Assembly: GCA_017465055.1 (NCBI GenBank)
Contig: JAFTWZ010000018.1
Span: 1-64,000 of the forward strand
Origin: Alistipes sp.
Lineage (GTDB): Bacteria > Bacteroidota > Bacteroidia > Bacteroidales > Rikenellaceae
Length of the DNA: 64,000 nt
Direction of reading: 5' to 3'
Part shown: positions 34,220-42,225 of the stretch, piece after piece
How positions within the stretch are numbered: position 1 is the stretch's first letter
How the letters are laid out: each line of letters starts with the position of its first letter
Program-made: the position numbers and the translations under genes
Notes under the pieces: model-generated
The model's database searches: none
What the model saw: only the letters and a program-made list of their open reading frames with translations
What the model was told of the DNA's origin: nothing

Positions 34220-35503
34220 ATGAAACAGAGTGTAAAATATTATGGCGAGTGGTCCGAGGCGAGCACCATTAGTCAGAAGCTCGCTGGCCCCATTGGCCAG
34301 GGCGTGGCGGAGTGGGAGACAGGCGACAGATTCGAGGGTTACTTCCACCTCAACTATGCGTATATAAATGGTCCTTGCTATGTTGCTAATGGCAAGTATA
34401 CTTTTGCCGATGGCAAATATATCGACAAGGCGTGGATACGAACTTTAGACAAGCTTGATGGATTCGGTCTTGAGGGTCTCTTCGAGATTTTTGATAGCAA
34501 CGGTGAGCGCTACTCCATAACCCCATTTCACCATAACGTTCGCCACGGCGTGGAGTATCTGGCCTCGGGCAAGGCTATCGAGTGGTACAAGGGTGAGAAG
34601 CTTGCCGAGTATGAGGTCGAGTCATTTAGCTTCGAGACTTTTAGCAACAAGACTACAGAACTAAGTATTGATTTAGTTGGGGGCATAAATGTGACGATGT
34701 ATGGCGGAATGATAAGGAGCAACGGCTACGGCTATGTCTACGACGTACGCCTCGAAGGAGCTATCAAATACACAGATGGCACTACTTTCAGCAGCATTGG
34801 CTACGACATTCGAAACCTTCGTCCATACAACGACAAATATGGCAAGCGTTGCTACCCCAATGGCAGGGTTGTCACCGAAAGATACAACGGCTACGAGCTT
34901 GTAAGCCAAGAGTTTTGCGAATGGATGGAGAGCTACGCCATATTACTCCCGAACGTACCATATCCCACAGACCCCCAAAGGTGCGAGTCGGCAAGGGTGT
35001 GGGATGGCCATATTCGCTATTACGATGGCGCGACGTACGACGGAGAGATGGAGGACTCTGTGCCGCACGGCAAGGGTATCTTCCGCACCAACAACCACGA
35101 GGGCGTATGCTACGAGGGCACATTCTCCGAGGGCCGCTGCCACGGCAAGATTATCAAGACCTCGAGCAATCCTGCAGAGACTACCGAGAGCGAGTGGGAA
35201 AGTGGTAAGATACTGGGTGGAGTGCAGAGCATCACACTGCGCTACGAGTGGCGCTACGTAGACCGTAAAACAGAGGAGGCGAGCGGAGAGATAGAGCTAA
35301 ATCTATACACTAAGATAGACCTCGATGGTTTCAGGCATATATACCCTCGAGAGATTACCGATGAGGTCGTGCGCTTTAGTACTAATCAAGAGCTTCACAA
35401 AGGTAGCTCTCTACGTATATATAACGAGATAGAGCACGAGATTGGCGAGGTAGTATCTCACACTGAGAATTACACATTGACGCTCCACTGGGATGAGGCT
35501 TAA
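34220..35503 (+). CDS. MORN-repeat protein
   Basis: 427 residues from MKQSVKYYGEWSE. MORN-type units (about 22 residues, YEG/YDG-x-G-x-G-H/G-x-G) are visible, for example GDRFEGYFHLNYA near residue 35, DGATYDGEMEDSVPHGKGIF in the middle and VCYEGTFSEGRCHGKI near the end, with degenerate units between. There is no signal peptide. MORN proteins usually tie to membranes or other proteins; no enzymatic domain was seen. The C-terminal 120 residues are unlike MORN units and rich in charged beta-type sequence. Function unknown. Confidence 0.75.
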   Translation: MKQSVKYYGEWSEASTISQKLAGPIGQGVAEWETGDRFEGYFHLNYAYINGPCYVANGKYTFADGKYIDKAWIRTLDKLDGFGLEGLFEIFDSNGERYSITPFHHNVRHGVEYLASGKAIEWYKGEKLAEYEVESFSFETFSNKTTELSIDLVGGINVTMYGGMIRSNGYGYVYDVRLEGAIKYTDGTTFSSIGYDIRNLRPYNDKYGKRCYPNGRVVTERYNGYELVSQEFCEWMESYAILLPNVPYPTDPQRCESARVWDGHIRYYDGATYDGEMEDSVPHGKGIFRTNNHEGVCYEGTFSEGRCHGKIIKTSSNPAETTESEWESGKILGGVQSITLRYEWRYVDRKTEEASGEIELNLYTKIDLDGFRHIYPREITDEVVRFSTNQELHKGSSLRIYNEIEHEIGEVVSHTENYTLTLHWDEA

Positions 35504-35728
35504 GGAGCAAAAAAGAGCATAAGTAAAAAAAAATTACTCACATTGATAGATTTCAACTTGCATCTCTATCTATTAGGATAGATAGAACAAAACAGACAGT
35601 AAAACGTAGAAATACTTAAAGAAAAATGAGAAAGATACCTCAATAAACTCAAAAGCGACCGAAAAAGAATCTGCCGAAAGCGAATAACATATTTACTAAT
35701 TTATAGAACATACCTAAACTCAAAGACT

Positions 35729-36163
35729 ATGGATATTTGGCTAATATGGGTTATCATCGCCCTCGTACTCTTCATCATCGAGCTCTTCACCGCCGGTTTC
35801 GCAATCATCTGCCTATCGATAGGCGCTGGCGGCGCGGCTATTGCTGCGGCTATGGAGGCATCTATAGAGGTTCAGCTGCTCACCTTCGCAGTGGTATCTC
35901 TCCTCGCCATCATCGCCGTACGACCACTGCTTAAACGCCTCATATATCGCGGTGGCGAGAAGGTGGCGACAAACTCGTCGGCTATGGTCGGCAAGCACGG
36001 CGTGGTGTGTAGCGACGTCGATGGCGACGACGAGTCGGGCCGCGTAATCATCGAGGGCATAGATTGGCGTGCCCGAAGCCTCGATGGCGATCTAATACCC
36101 AAAGGTACAAAGGTGGTCGTGGTGGCCATCGATAGCGTAGTACTAACCATTAAAAAACTATAA
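35729..36163 (+). CDS. NfeD-family membrane protein
   Basis: 144 residues, a short NfeD1b-type protein: two to three transmembrane segments (residues about 3-75), then a beta-rich OB-fold domain (MVGKHGVVCSDVDGDDESG, GIDWRARSLDG, GTKVVVVAIDS). NfeD partners with SPFH/stomatin proteins in the membrane, and here the SPFH gene starts 2 bp after it. The pair is thought to help organise membrane microdomains or quality control. Confidence 0.9.
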   Translation: MDIWLIWVIIALVLFIIELFTAGFAIICLSIGAGGAAIAAAMEASIEVQLLTFAVVSLLAIIAVRPLLKRLIYRGGEKVATNSSAMVGKHGVVCSDVDGDDESGRVIIEGIDWRARSLDGDLIPKGTKVVVVAIDSVVLTIKKL

Positions 36164-36165
36164 CT

Positions 36166-37158
36166 ATGTCACTAAACGTTTTGATTTTCGTTATCATCGC
36201 CATAATTGCGGTGATATACGTACTCAAGGGCTTTAAGATTGTGCCACAATCCGAGACCCGTGTTGTTGAACGTCTCGGTCGCTACGACCGCACACTGCAG
36301 TCGGGAATCAACTATCTGCTACCGATTATCGACCGCGCCCGCGAGGTGGTAGTGCGCGATGAGATTAAGTATGCCGATGGCTCGAAGAGCGTGATTATGC
36401 GCACCACTTCGCGTATAGACCTCCGCGAACAGGTCTACGACTTCGACAAGCAGAGCGTCATCACCAAGGATAATGTGACCACAACGATTAACGCCCTCTT
36501 GTATTTCCAGATTGTCGACCCAGTAAAGTCGGTATACGAGATTGACAACCTCCCGAACGCCATCGAGAAGCTCACGCAGACCACTCTACGTAACGTGATC
36601 GGCGAGTTGGAGCTTGACGAAACCCTTACCTCGCGCGACACTATCAACTCGAAGCTACGCATCGTCCTCGACGAGGCTACCAACAAGTGGGGCGTGAAGG
36701 TTAACCGTGTAGAGCTTCAGGATATCACACCACCCGAGTCGGTACGCCGCGCTATGGAGCAGCAGATGCAGGCCGAGCGTGAGCGTCGTGCTAAGGTTCT
36801 CGAGGCACGAGGCCAGAAGGAGGCTATGATTCTCGAGTCGGAGGGTGTGAAGGAGTCGCAGATAAACCAGGCCGAGGCCGAGCGTCAGACACAGATTCTC
36901 AAGGCTCAGGGCGAGGCCGACGCTAAGGTATTGCAGGCCACGGCCGAGGCTGAGGCTATACGCAAGGTTGCCGAGGCTATCGCCGAGTCGAAGACCGATC
37001 CTGCGACATATATGCTCCTTATGAAGTATGTCGAAACGCTCAAGGAGATAGGCTCGGGCGAGCAGGCCAAGACCATCTTCCTGCCCTTCGAGGCATCGAA
37101 CCTTGTGGGCGCCTTAGGCTCGCTTACCGAGCTACTTCCGAAGAGAGATAAGGAGTAG
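36166..37158 (+). CDS. SPFH/Band 7 (stomatin-like) protein
   Basis: 330 residues. An N-terminal membrane anchor (residues about 3-22) is followed by the SPFH domain (VPQSETRVVERLGRYDRTL, RIDLREQVYDF, LYFQIVDPVKSVY). Then comes a coiled coil (residues about 195-270, rich in E, A, Q, K, with EAERQTQILKAQGEADAK) that drives oligomerisation, and a short C-terminal tail. It resembles QmcA-type stomatin proteins. The 2-bp gap to nfeD is the known NfeD-SPFH pairing. An unrecognised membrane protein gene follows 69 bp later. Confidence 0.93.
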   Translation: MSLNVLIFVIIAIIAVIYVLKGFKIVPQSETRVVERLGRYDRTLQSGINYLLPIIDRAREVVVRDEIKYADGSKSVIMRTTSRIDLREQVYDFDKQSVITKDNVTTTINALLYFQIVDPVKSVYEIDNLPNAIEKLTQTTLRNVIGELELDETLTSRDTINSKLRIVLDEATNKWGVKVNRVELQDITPPESVRRAMEQQMQAERERRAKVLEARGQKEAMILESEGVKESQINQAEAERQTQILKAQGEADAKVLQATAEAEAIRKVAEAIAESKTDPATYMLLMKYVETLKEIGSGEQAKTIFLPFEASNLVGALGSLTELLPKRDKE

Positions 37159-37227
37159 GCTCAACAGCCATCCCCTACCACCACAACCTTAACACACTAT
37201 TTATTAACCCTTTAAACCTACACAGCT

Positions 37228-38835
37228 ATGGCCCAGACGAAAAAGATTTCACTTGCCAGGTGGTATGGACGCTTGATCAATACCGCACTGCTCATAACCT
37301 ACAGGCATCCAGAGCTAAACAGCTCGGTAAAGCGTACCACCATCGCAGAGATACTGTCTGCGGCATTTAGCGTCGCCACCGACCTGGAGCGCGACGTGCT
37401 AACATTCCTGACAAGGAAACTCGAGGGCAAGGATCAGATGTTGCGATGGCTAACGACCAACGACACTGAGGTGCGTAGGGGTATGGCAGAGAGTAACCAT
37501 CTCATTAACAACGGAGAGATACTACGTCTCAAGGAGGACTACGATTTTTATTACGATTTAAACAAGGCCGAAATGGAGGTAAAGAGAAAGGCGCGCCGAC
37601 GTCGCTCACTAATATATGCCGCCATAGCAGTAATCATAGCGGCTCTGGTAGTCTACAACCTGCCATACTTCAAGGAGCTACGCCTATGGAACAAGATCAA
37701 CGAAACCCGCAACCTCGAGCTTGTACAGGAGTACTACTCCGAGTTTCCCGATGGTGGCCACTACGAGGAGGTACTATACATCGACATATGCGACAATAGC
37801 AACCCTCGCTACGCCATCGAGGAGTACCACTGGAAGTATATCGACGGCAAGTACTACGAGGAGGTACTATACCTCTATGCTAAGGCTACGTCTGCCCCTG
37901 GCGACGCCATCAACGAGTACATCCAGAAGTATCCCGATGGTCAGTACATCGCCGAGATTCGAGACCTTCAGGATGACTACCTGTATGAGTGCGTCGTGAA
38001 CAATGGTAACAACCTGCGCGACATAAACAACTACTTCAACACCTTCCCCGAGGGCAAGCATATCGCCGAGGTCGAGGCGGCGTACAACTCGCGCTGGGAC
38101 AATATCGACACTCAGTATAACGCCGTTGCCAAGACCAATGCCAACAGCAACGACGTTAAGTTTATACGCGATATGCTACGATATATGCGCGAGAATCGTG
38201 TTCACGAGATAGCCATAAACGTCGATGTAAACATCAACGTCAAGGACTATAGTAGCTACCCCAAGAAGGTTAAAGATTTTGTGGATCACCCCTTATTTGG
38301 ATATAGATATAATGGTCATAGCATAGAGAGCAATATAGCATCAGTGACCTCAGCCTTCTCGCCCCTATATGCACAACAAATCAAGTCGAAGATTATTGAC
38401 GGCGTGGAGTCTAAGCTGAGCACCATTGTGTTCGACGAGTTTATCAAGGTGCGCACCGTAGATAGCTCCTCGGCACCATCTAATGCCCCTGTGCTCAACG
38501 TCACGTGCAAGATTGTCAACCAGCAAGAGTATGAGTCGTTATTGGAGGCATATATACCCAAGATCTGGACACACGTTAGAAAAAGCAATTTTTACGTGCA
38601 CCCAACCAATTTTGATACCTTCCTCGGATATTTGCTTGGCATAGCCGTAGATTTCGAGGCTAAGTTCTCGATACCGGAGCAGAATAAGAGCCGAACCTAT
38701 AAGTTCAGCGGCTCACCAGGCTCGGCTGACATATCTAATGTCAACTCATCGCAGGATGCCTACAAGGTTATGGCAAGCAGATGTGTCAATGATTTTGCCG
38801 AAAAGTACTCTCGCAGAATTGGTATGAGCCAATAA
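37228..38835 (+). CDS. Unrecognised membrane protein with YPDG repeats
   Basis: 535 residues, no family recognised. Residues 1-125 are a soluble helical part, followed by a basic stretch (KRKARRRR) and one transmembrane helix (about 128-144, AAIAVIIAALVVYNLPYF). Four repeats of the type EYYxxFPDGxxYEEV occur at about 168-184, 199-215, 230-246 and 269-285, similar to TPR-like or Sel1-like helical repeats. Residues about 290-535 are a mixed domain with no known motif. The basic residues before the helix suggest the N-terminal part is in the cytoplasm and the repeats outside. It follows the NfeD-SPFH pair closely, so it may work with that membrane scaffold. The 3' end meets a bidirectional terminator. 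Confidence 0.65.
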   Translation: MAQTKKISLARWYGRLINTALLITYRHPELNSSVKRTTIAEILSAAFSVATDLERDVLTFLTRKLEGKDQMLRWLTTNDTEVRRGMAESNHLINNGEILRLKEDYDFYYDLNKAEMEVKRKARRRRSLIYAAIAVIIAALVVYNLPYFKELRLWNKINETRNLELVQEYYSEFPDGGHYEEVLYIDICDNSNPRYAIEEYHWKYIDGKYYEEVLYLYAKATSAPGDAINEYIQKYPDGQYIAEIRDLQDDYLYECVVNNGNNLRDINNYFNTFPEGKHIAEVEAAYNSRWDNIDTQYNAVAKTNANSNDVKFIRDMLRYMRENRVHEIAINVDVNINVKDYSSYPKKVKDFVDHPLFGYRYNGHSIESNIASVTSAFSPLYAQQIKSKIIDGVESKLSTIVFDEFIKVRTVDSSSAPSNAPVLNVTCKIVNQQEYESLLEAYIPKIWTHVRKSNFYVHPTNFDTFLGYLLGIAVDFEAKFSIPEQNKSRTYKFSGSPGSADISNVNSSQDAYKVMASRCVNDFAEKYSRRIGMSQ

Positions 38836-38856
38836 TAACTGCGCTCAATCAAACAG

Positions 38857-38900
38857 GCGAGGCTGACTCTTTCTCCTTATGGATTCCGAGTCAGCCTCGC
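38857..38900. terminator. Bidirectional hairpin between convergent genes
   Basis: gcgaggctgactc (38857-38869) pairs perfectly with gagtcagcctcgc (38888-38900), between the convergent membrane protein and the secreted protein genes. Confidence 0.9.
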
Positions 38901-38920
38901 TGCTTCTTTCGCGTAGGAGA

Positions 38921-39421
38921 CTACTCCTCGTCGATATCATCCAAGTAGCGCGCCATCAGCTCTATGGAGTAGTTACACTCATCCTGCGGCAAACTATCGC
39001 AGAAGGCGATATAACCCTCGAACCACTCGTCGGCCTCGCTCTCAGTGGTCAACTCTGAGAAACTATCTTTCCACATCTGAATCTCATCGTACAACTCTTC
39101 GAAACGCTCCATCGTAAAACCGCGCTCGGGAATATTCTCCTCAAGGGCAACGTAAAAGTATGTCAAGATAATCTCATAGGTCTCCGTATCTTCAATTTTG
39201 GAGAGAGTAGACGACATATCCTCGATAGCTTCGTTAAGTCTCTTTCCTCTCTTCTTCTTAATAGTCTCAATGTAGTCGTCTATTAATACACACAGCTCCT
39301 CGACAACATCTTCATCGCTATCGCTGATGCACACGGCTACTGCCGACGTGCCAGTTGCAGCCTCTGCCACAGTAGTAAAACCGACCATAGTGGCAGCCAA
39401 AATAATGAAAAATCTCCTCAT
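38921..39421 (-). CDS. Secreted hypothetical protein
   Basis: 166 residues with a signal peptide (MRRFFIILAATMVGFTTVAEA, likely cleaved after AEA or AA). The mature part is helical and acidic with two cysteines that could pair. No family is recognised. It is the second gene on the minus strand after the O-methyltransferase (38 bp away), with a tandem 15-bp duplication between the two genes. Confidence 0.65.
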   Translation of the reverse strand: MRRFFIILAATMVGFTTVAEAATGTSAVAVCISDSDEDVVEELCVLIDDYIETIKKKRGKRLNEAIEDMSSTLSKIEDTETYEIILTYFYVALEENIPERGFTMERFEELYDEIQMWKDSFSELTTESEADEWFEGYIAFCDSLPQDECNYSIELMARYLDDIDEE

Positions 39422-39450
39422 AGTTAAGCAATTATTAGTTAAGCAATTAT
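39421..39450. repeat. Perfect tandem duplication of 15 bp
   Basis: tagttaagcaattat occurs twice back to back, directly upstream of the start codon of the secreted hypothetical gene. It may affect translation or transcript spacing. A recent slippage event is likely because the copies are identical. Confidence 0.9.
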
Positions 39451-39458
39451 CGTCGTGT

Positions 39459-40094
39459 TTACTTTACACGTATAAGGTTTATGCCATCACGTATGGGGAC
39501 AATGACGTTATCGACACGCTCATCCTCGACCACCCTACGGTTAAACTCCACGATGGCCTCGGTATGCTTATCGTTATGTGCAATCTTCTCGGCAACCTTA
39601 CCATACCAGAGGATATTATCGGCCATAAGTATCGAGCCACGATGCACATAGCCTCCATCGATGAGCATATCGTAGTAGGCAGGGTACTCGCGCTTATCGC
39701 CATCGATAAAGACCATATCGTATACCTCGCCGAGCTGTGGCACCACGTCCAGTGCCGAGCCTATATGTTGGCGTATGCGGTGACCATACTCCGAGGCCTC
39801 GAAGTACTTTGCCGCGATATCCTCTAATTCGTCATCTACCTCTATGGTATCCAGCAGCGCTCCATCCTCTAAGCCTCGGGCTATGGAGAGTGCCGAGTAG
39901 CCCGTAAACGTGCCTATCTCGAGTACGCGTCGTGGGCGCATCATACGCACGAGCATCTCGAGAAACTTGCCTTGCAGATGTCCCGAAATCATACGAGGGT
40001 TAATCACACGCAGATATGTTTCCCTCTCGAGGCGGTGCATAAGCTCCTCCTCGGGTTTAGTGTTGTTGAGAATATACTGTTCTAAGTTATCCAT
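39459..40094 (-). CDS. O-methyltransferase, class I
   Basis: 211 residues. The SAM-binding motif is VLEIGTFTGYSALSIARG (residues about 58-75), followed by the acidic strand TIEVDDE and MVFIDGDKREYPAYYD, which holds the metal-binding aspartate of the CCoAOMT/COMT-like group. It would methylate a catechol or similar hydroxyl group in a metal-dependent manner; the substrate is unknown. The upstream side is the tandem repeat region. Confidence 0.9.
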   Translation of the reverse strand: MDNLEQYILNNTKPEEELMHRLERETYLRVINPRMISGHLQGKFLEMLVRMMRPRRVLEIGTFTGYSALSIARGLEDGALLDTIEVDDELEDIAAKYFEASEYGHRIRQHIGSALDVVPQLGEVYDMVFIDGDKREYPAYYDMLIDGGYVHRGSILMADNILWYGKVAEKIAHNDKHTEAIVEFNRRVVEDERVDNVIVPIRDGINLIRVK

Positions 40095-40118
40095 TTTTAG
40101 AATATTATATCTTTAAAA

Positions 40119-40704
40119 GTGAACTCTGCAATTATTAAACATCGTCATTGCGATAGTCATAGGCTCGCGGCAACCATTAAACATCGTCATTGCGAGAAAT
40201 TGCATCATACAGCGGCAATGATACCATATCGGGTCTATGCAATTTCGTGGCAATCTTCCATTTTTTATACCCCCTCTCTGATACTGATGCACAATGTATT
40301 AATCACACTTAGCACCGACCTATTAACAGCGGAAGATTCCCACGTCGGAGCATAGAGGCTTTATCACGCTTTGCACGCTCCTACTTGCTCCTCCTCGGAA
40401 TGACTAATTCAATATCAGTTCCTCCTCGGAGCAACGATTTTAAAACATCGTCATTGCGAGAAATTGCATCATACTGCGGCAATGATACCATATCGGGTCT
40501 ATGCAATTTCGTGGCAATCCTCCTTTGTTTATACTTCCGAACTGATACTGATGCACAATGTATCAATCACACTTAGCACCGCACTACAAACAGCGGAAGA
40601 TTCCCACGTCGGAGCATAGAGGCTTTATCACACCTTGCACGCTCCTACTTGCTCCTCCTCGGAATGACGAATTTAATTACACTCCTCCTCGAGGCGACGC
40701 TTCA
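40119..40704. repeat. REP-like tandem 264-bp repeat
   Basis: Two adjacent copies (40181-40444 and 40445-about 40704) share most bases. Each carries acatcgtcattgcgagaaat near its start and ctcctcctcggaatgac near its end, with a palindrome ttgcatcata/accatatcgg/gcaatttcgtggcaat and a second stem with ttcccacgtcggagcatag. Two further short partial copies of attaaacatcgtcattgcga precede them (about 40134 and 40176). The layout resembles repetitive extragenic palindromes with gtcattgcgag cores. The GIY-YIG gene ends exactly at their edge. Confidence 0.8.
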
Positions 40705-40986
40705 TTACTCCATAGGCATTAACTCTCGCCATAGAGGGTTAACACTATTAATAAGATCAACCTTTCGTTGACGCGACCAACTCTTAATCTGCTTTTCTCG
40801 CGCTATAGCAGATAGCATCGTCGGATGCCGTTCAATAAAAACAACCTTTCTAAGCTGATATTTACGCGTAAATATCGACCCTACGCCATTTCTATGCTGC
40901 TCAATACGCTGGCAAACATCAGACGTCACTCCAGTATATAAGATGGAGCCACTCTCATTTGTCAATATGTATACACAATCACCCAC
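40705..40986 (-). CDS. Small GIY-YIG endonuclease-domain protein
   Basis: 93 residues. A GIY-YIG domain with VYILTNESGSILYTGVTSD at the N terminus and the catalytic Arg in QRIEQHRNG, then FTRKYQLRKVVFIE, and a basic C terminus. This is the small stand-alone group (YhbQ-like and relatives), of uncertain role, probably DNA cleavage or repair. It starts with GTG whose last base is the first of the M16 peptidase stop codon. The 3' end borders the tandem REP-like repeat, so the gene may be linked to that repeat. Confidence 0.8.
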   Translation of the reverse strand: MGDCVYILTNESGSILYTGVTSDVCQRIEQHRNGVGSIFTRKYQLRKVVFIERHPTMLSAIAREKQIKSWSRQRKVDLINSVNPLWRELMPME

Positions 40987-42203
40987 TACTTATATATAAG
41001 TCGTGATAGCGAGCCGAAGCACTCGGCAGCGACATCGCGTATCTGCTCGGCAGTGATAGCCATAACCTTCTTATAGGCCTCTTCGAGCGTATCGATATCC
41101 TTATAGAGCAGGAAGCTCTTGCCAGCACCGAGCATATAACCCTCGTTAGACTCCATAGATATGGCCATCTGGGCCACAAACTGACGCTTAGCGACGGCCA
41201 AGCGGCGTGGCGAGACCACCTCGCGCGACAGCGTCGCCACGCTCTCCTCGATAAGTTCGACGCACTGCGCCATATTATCGTGATCCGAAGAGAAGTATAT
41301 ACCCACGATACCACAATCCGAATAGGGCGTATAGGTTGCCTCAACGTTGTACGACAAGCCACGTTTCTCGCGCAGTTCGATATTTAGCAGCGAGTTAGCC
41401 GAAGGGCCTCCGAGGATGTTTACCAGCAGAGCAAGAGGCAGTCGCCGCTCATCGGCGATGCTATACCCTCGCGTTCCGATGATGCCGTGTGCCTGGTGCG
41501 TATGGCGCGTAAGTCGTACATCGAAGGGGAGATACTCCGTAGGCACTGCGCGACTAAAATTGCGCGACGTAGCACCATACCCACCCAAATAGCGCTCGGC
41601 AACAGCACGCGCCGTGGCCACCGAGAAGTTTCCGATAGAGGAGAAGACCATCTGGTCGGTGCTGTAGCATCTATCGACAAAGCGGTGAAGGGCGGCACTA
41701 TCGAAGCGCGCGATAGAGGCCTTAGAGCCGAGGATGTTGTGACCCAGCTCCGAGCCTTGAAATATAAGATCCTCGTAGTCGTCATATATGCGCTCCGAGG
41801 GCGAATCTTTATATGAGTTTATCTCGTCGGCGATAACCTCACGCTCCTTACGTAGCTCCTTATCGGGAAACGTCGATGAGAAGATGACGTCCGAGATAAG
41901 CTCTACGGCACGCTGGAAATCGCGGCGTAGCACCGTAGCGTGGAGCGTGGTATCCTCCTTTGTGGTGTAGGCATTAAGCTCGCCACCGAGATTCTCGAGG
42001 CGACAGTTCACCTGATAAGCCTTGCGGCGCGCCGTACCCTTGAACAGTGCGTGCTCCACGAAGTGGGCGATGCCATACTCGCCGCGAAGCTCATCGCGCG
42101 AGCCAGCGTTTACCACCAGGGCGCAGTGAGCCACACCGCTACGCACCTGTCGATGTATGCCCCTAATTCCGTTGGGCAGTATATATGTTTCAAACTCTTT
42201 CAC
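40986..42203 (-). CDS. M16-family zinc peptidase
   Basis: 405 residues, one two-lobe half of the pitrilysin family. The zinc motif HFVEH (His 47, Glu 50, His 51) is intact, with the downstream Glu in KEREVIADEI. The end resembles the non-catalytic partner lobe. A signal peptide is not evident, so it probably works in the cytoplasm on peptides, or at processing sites. It lies 22 bp after uvrA on the same strand. Confidence 0.9.
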   Translation of the reverse strand: MKEFETYILPNGIRGIHRQVRSGVAHCALVVNAGSRDELRGEYGIAHFVEHALFKGTARRKAYQVNCRLENLGGELNAYTTKEDTTLHATVLRRDFQRAVELISDVIFSSTFPDKELRKEREVIADEINSYKDSPSERIYDDYEDLIFQGSELGHNILGSKASIARFDSAALHRFVDRCYSTDQMVFSSIGNFSVATARAVAERYLGGYGATSRNFSRAVPTEYLPFDVRLTRHTHQAHGIIGTRGYSIADERRLPLALLVNILGGPSANSLLNIELREKRGLSYNVEATYTPYSDCGIVGIYFSSDHDNMAQCVELIEESVATLSREVVSPRRLAVAKRQFVAQMAISMESNEGYMLGAGKSFLLYKDIDTLEEAYKKVMAITAEQIRDVAAECFGSLSRLIYK

Positions 42204-42225
42204 CTCAAATATCTATTTACTCCTC

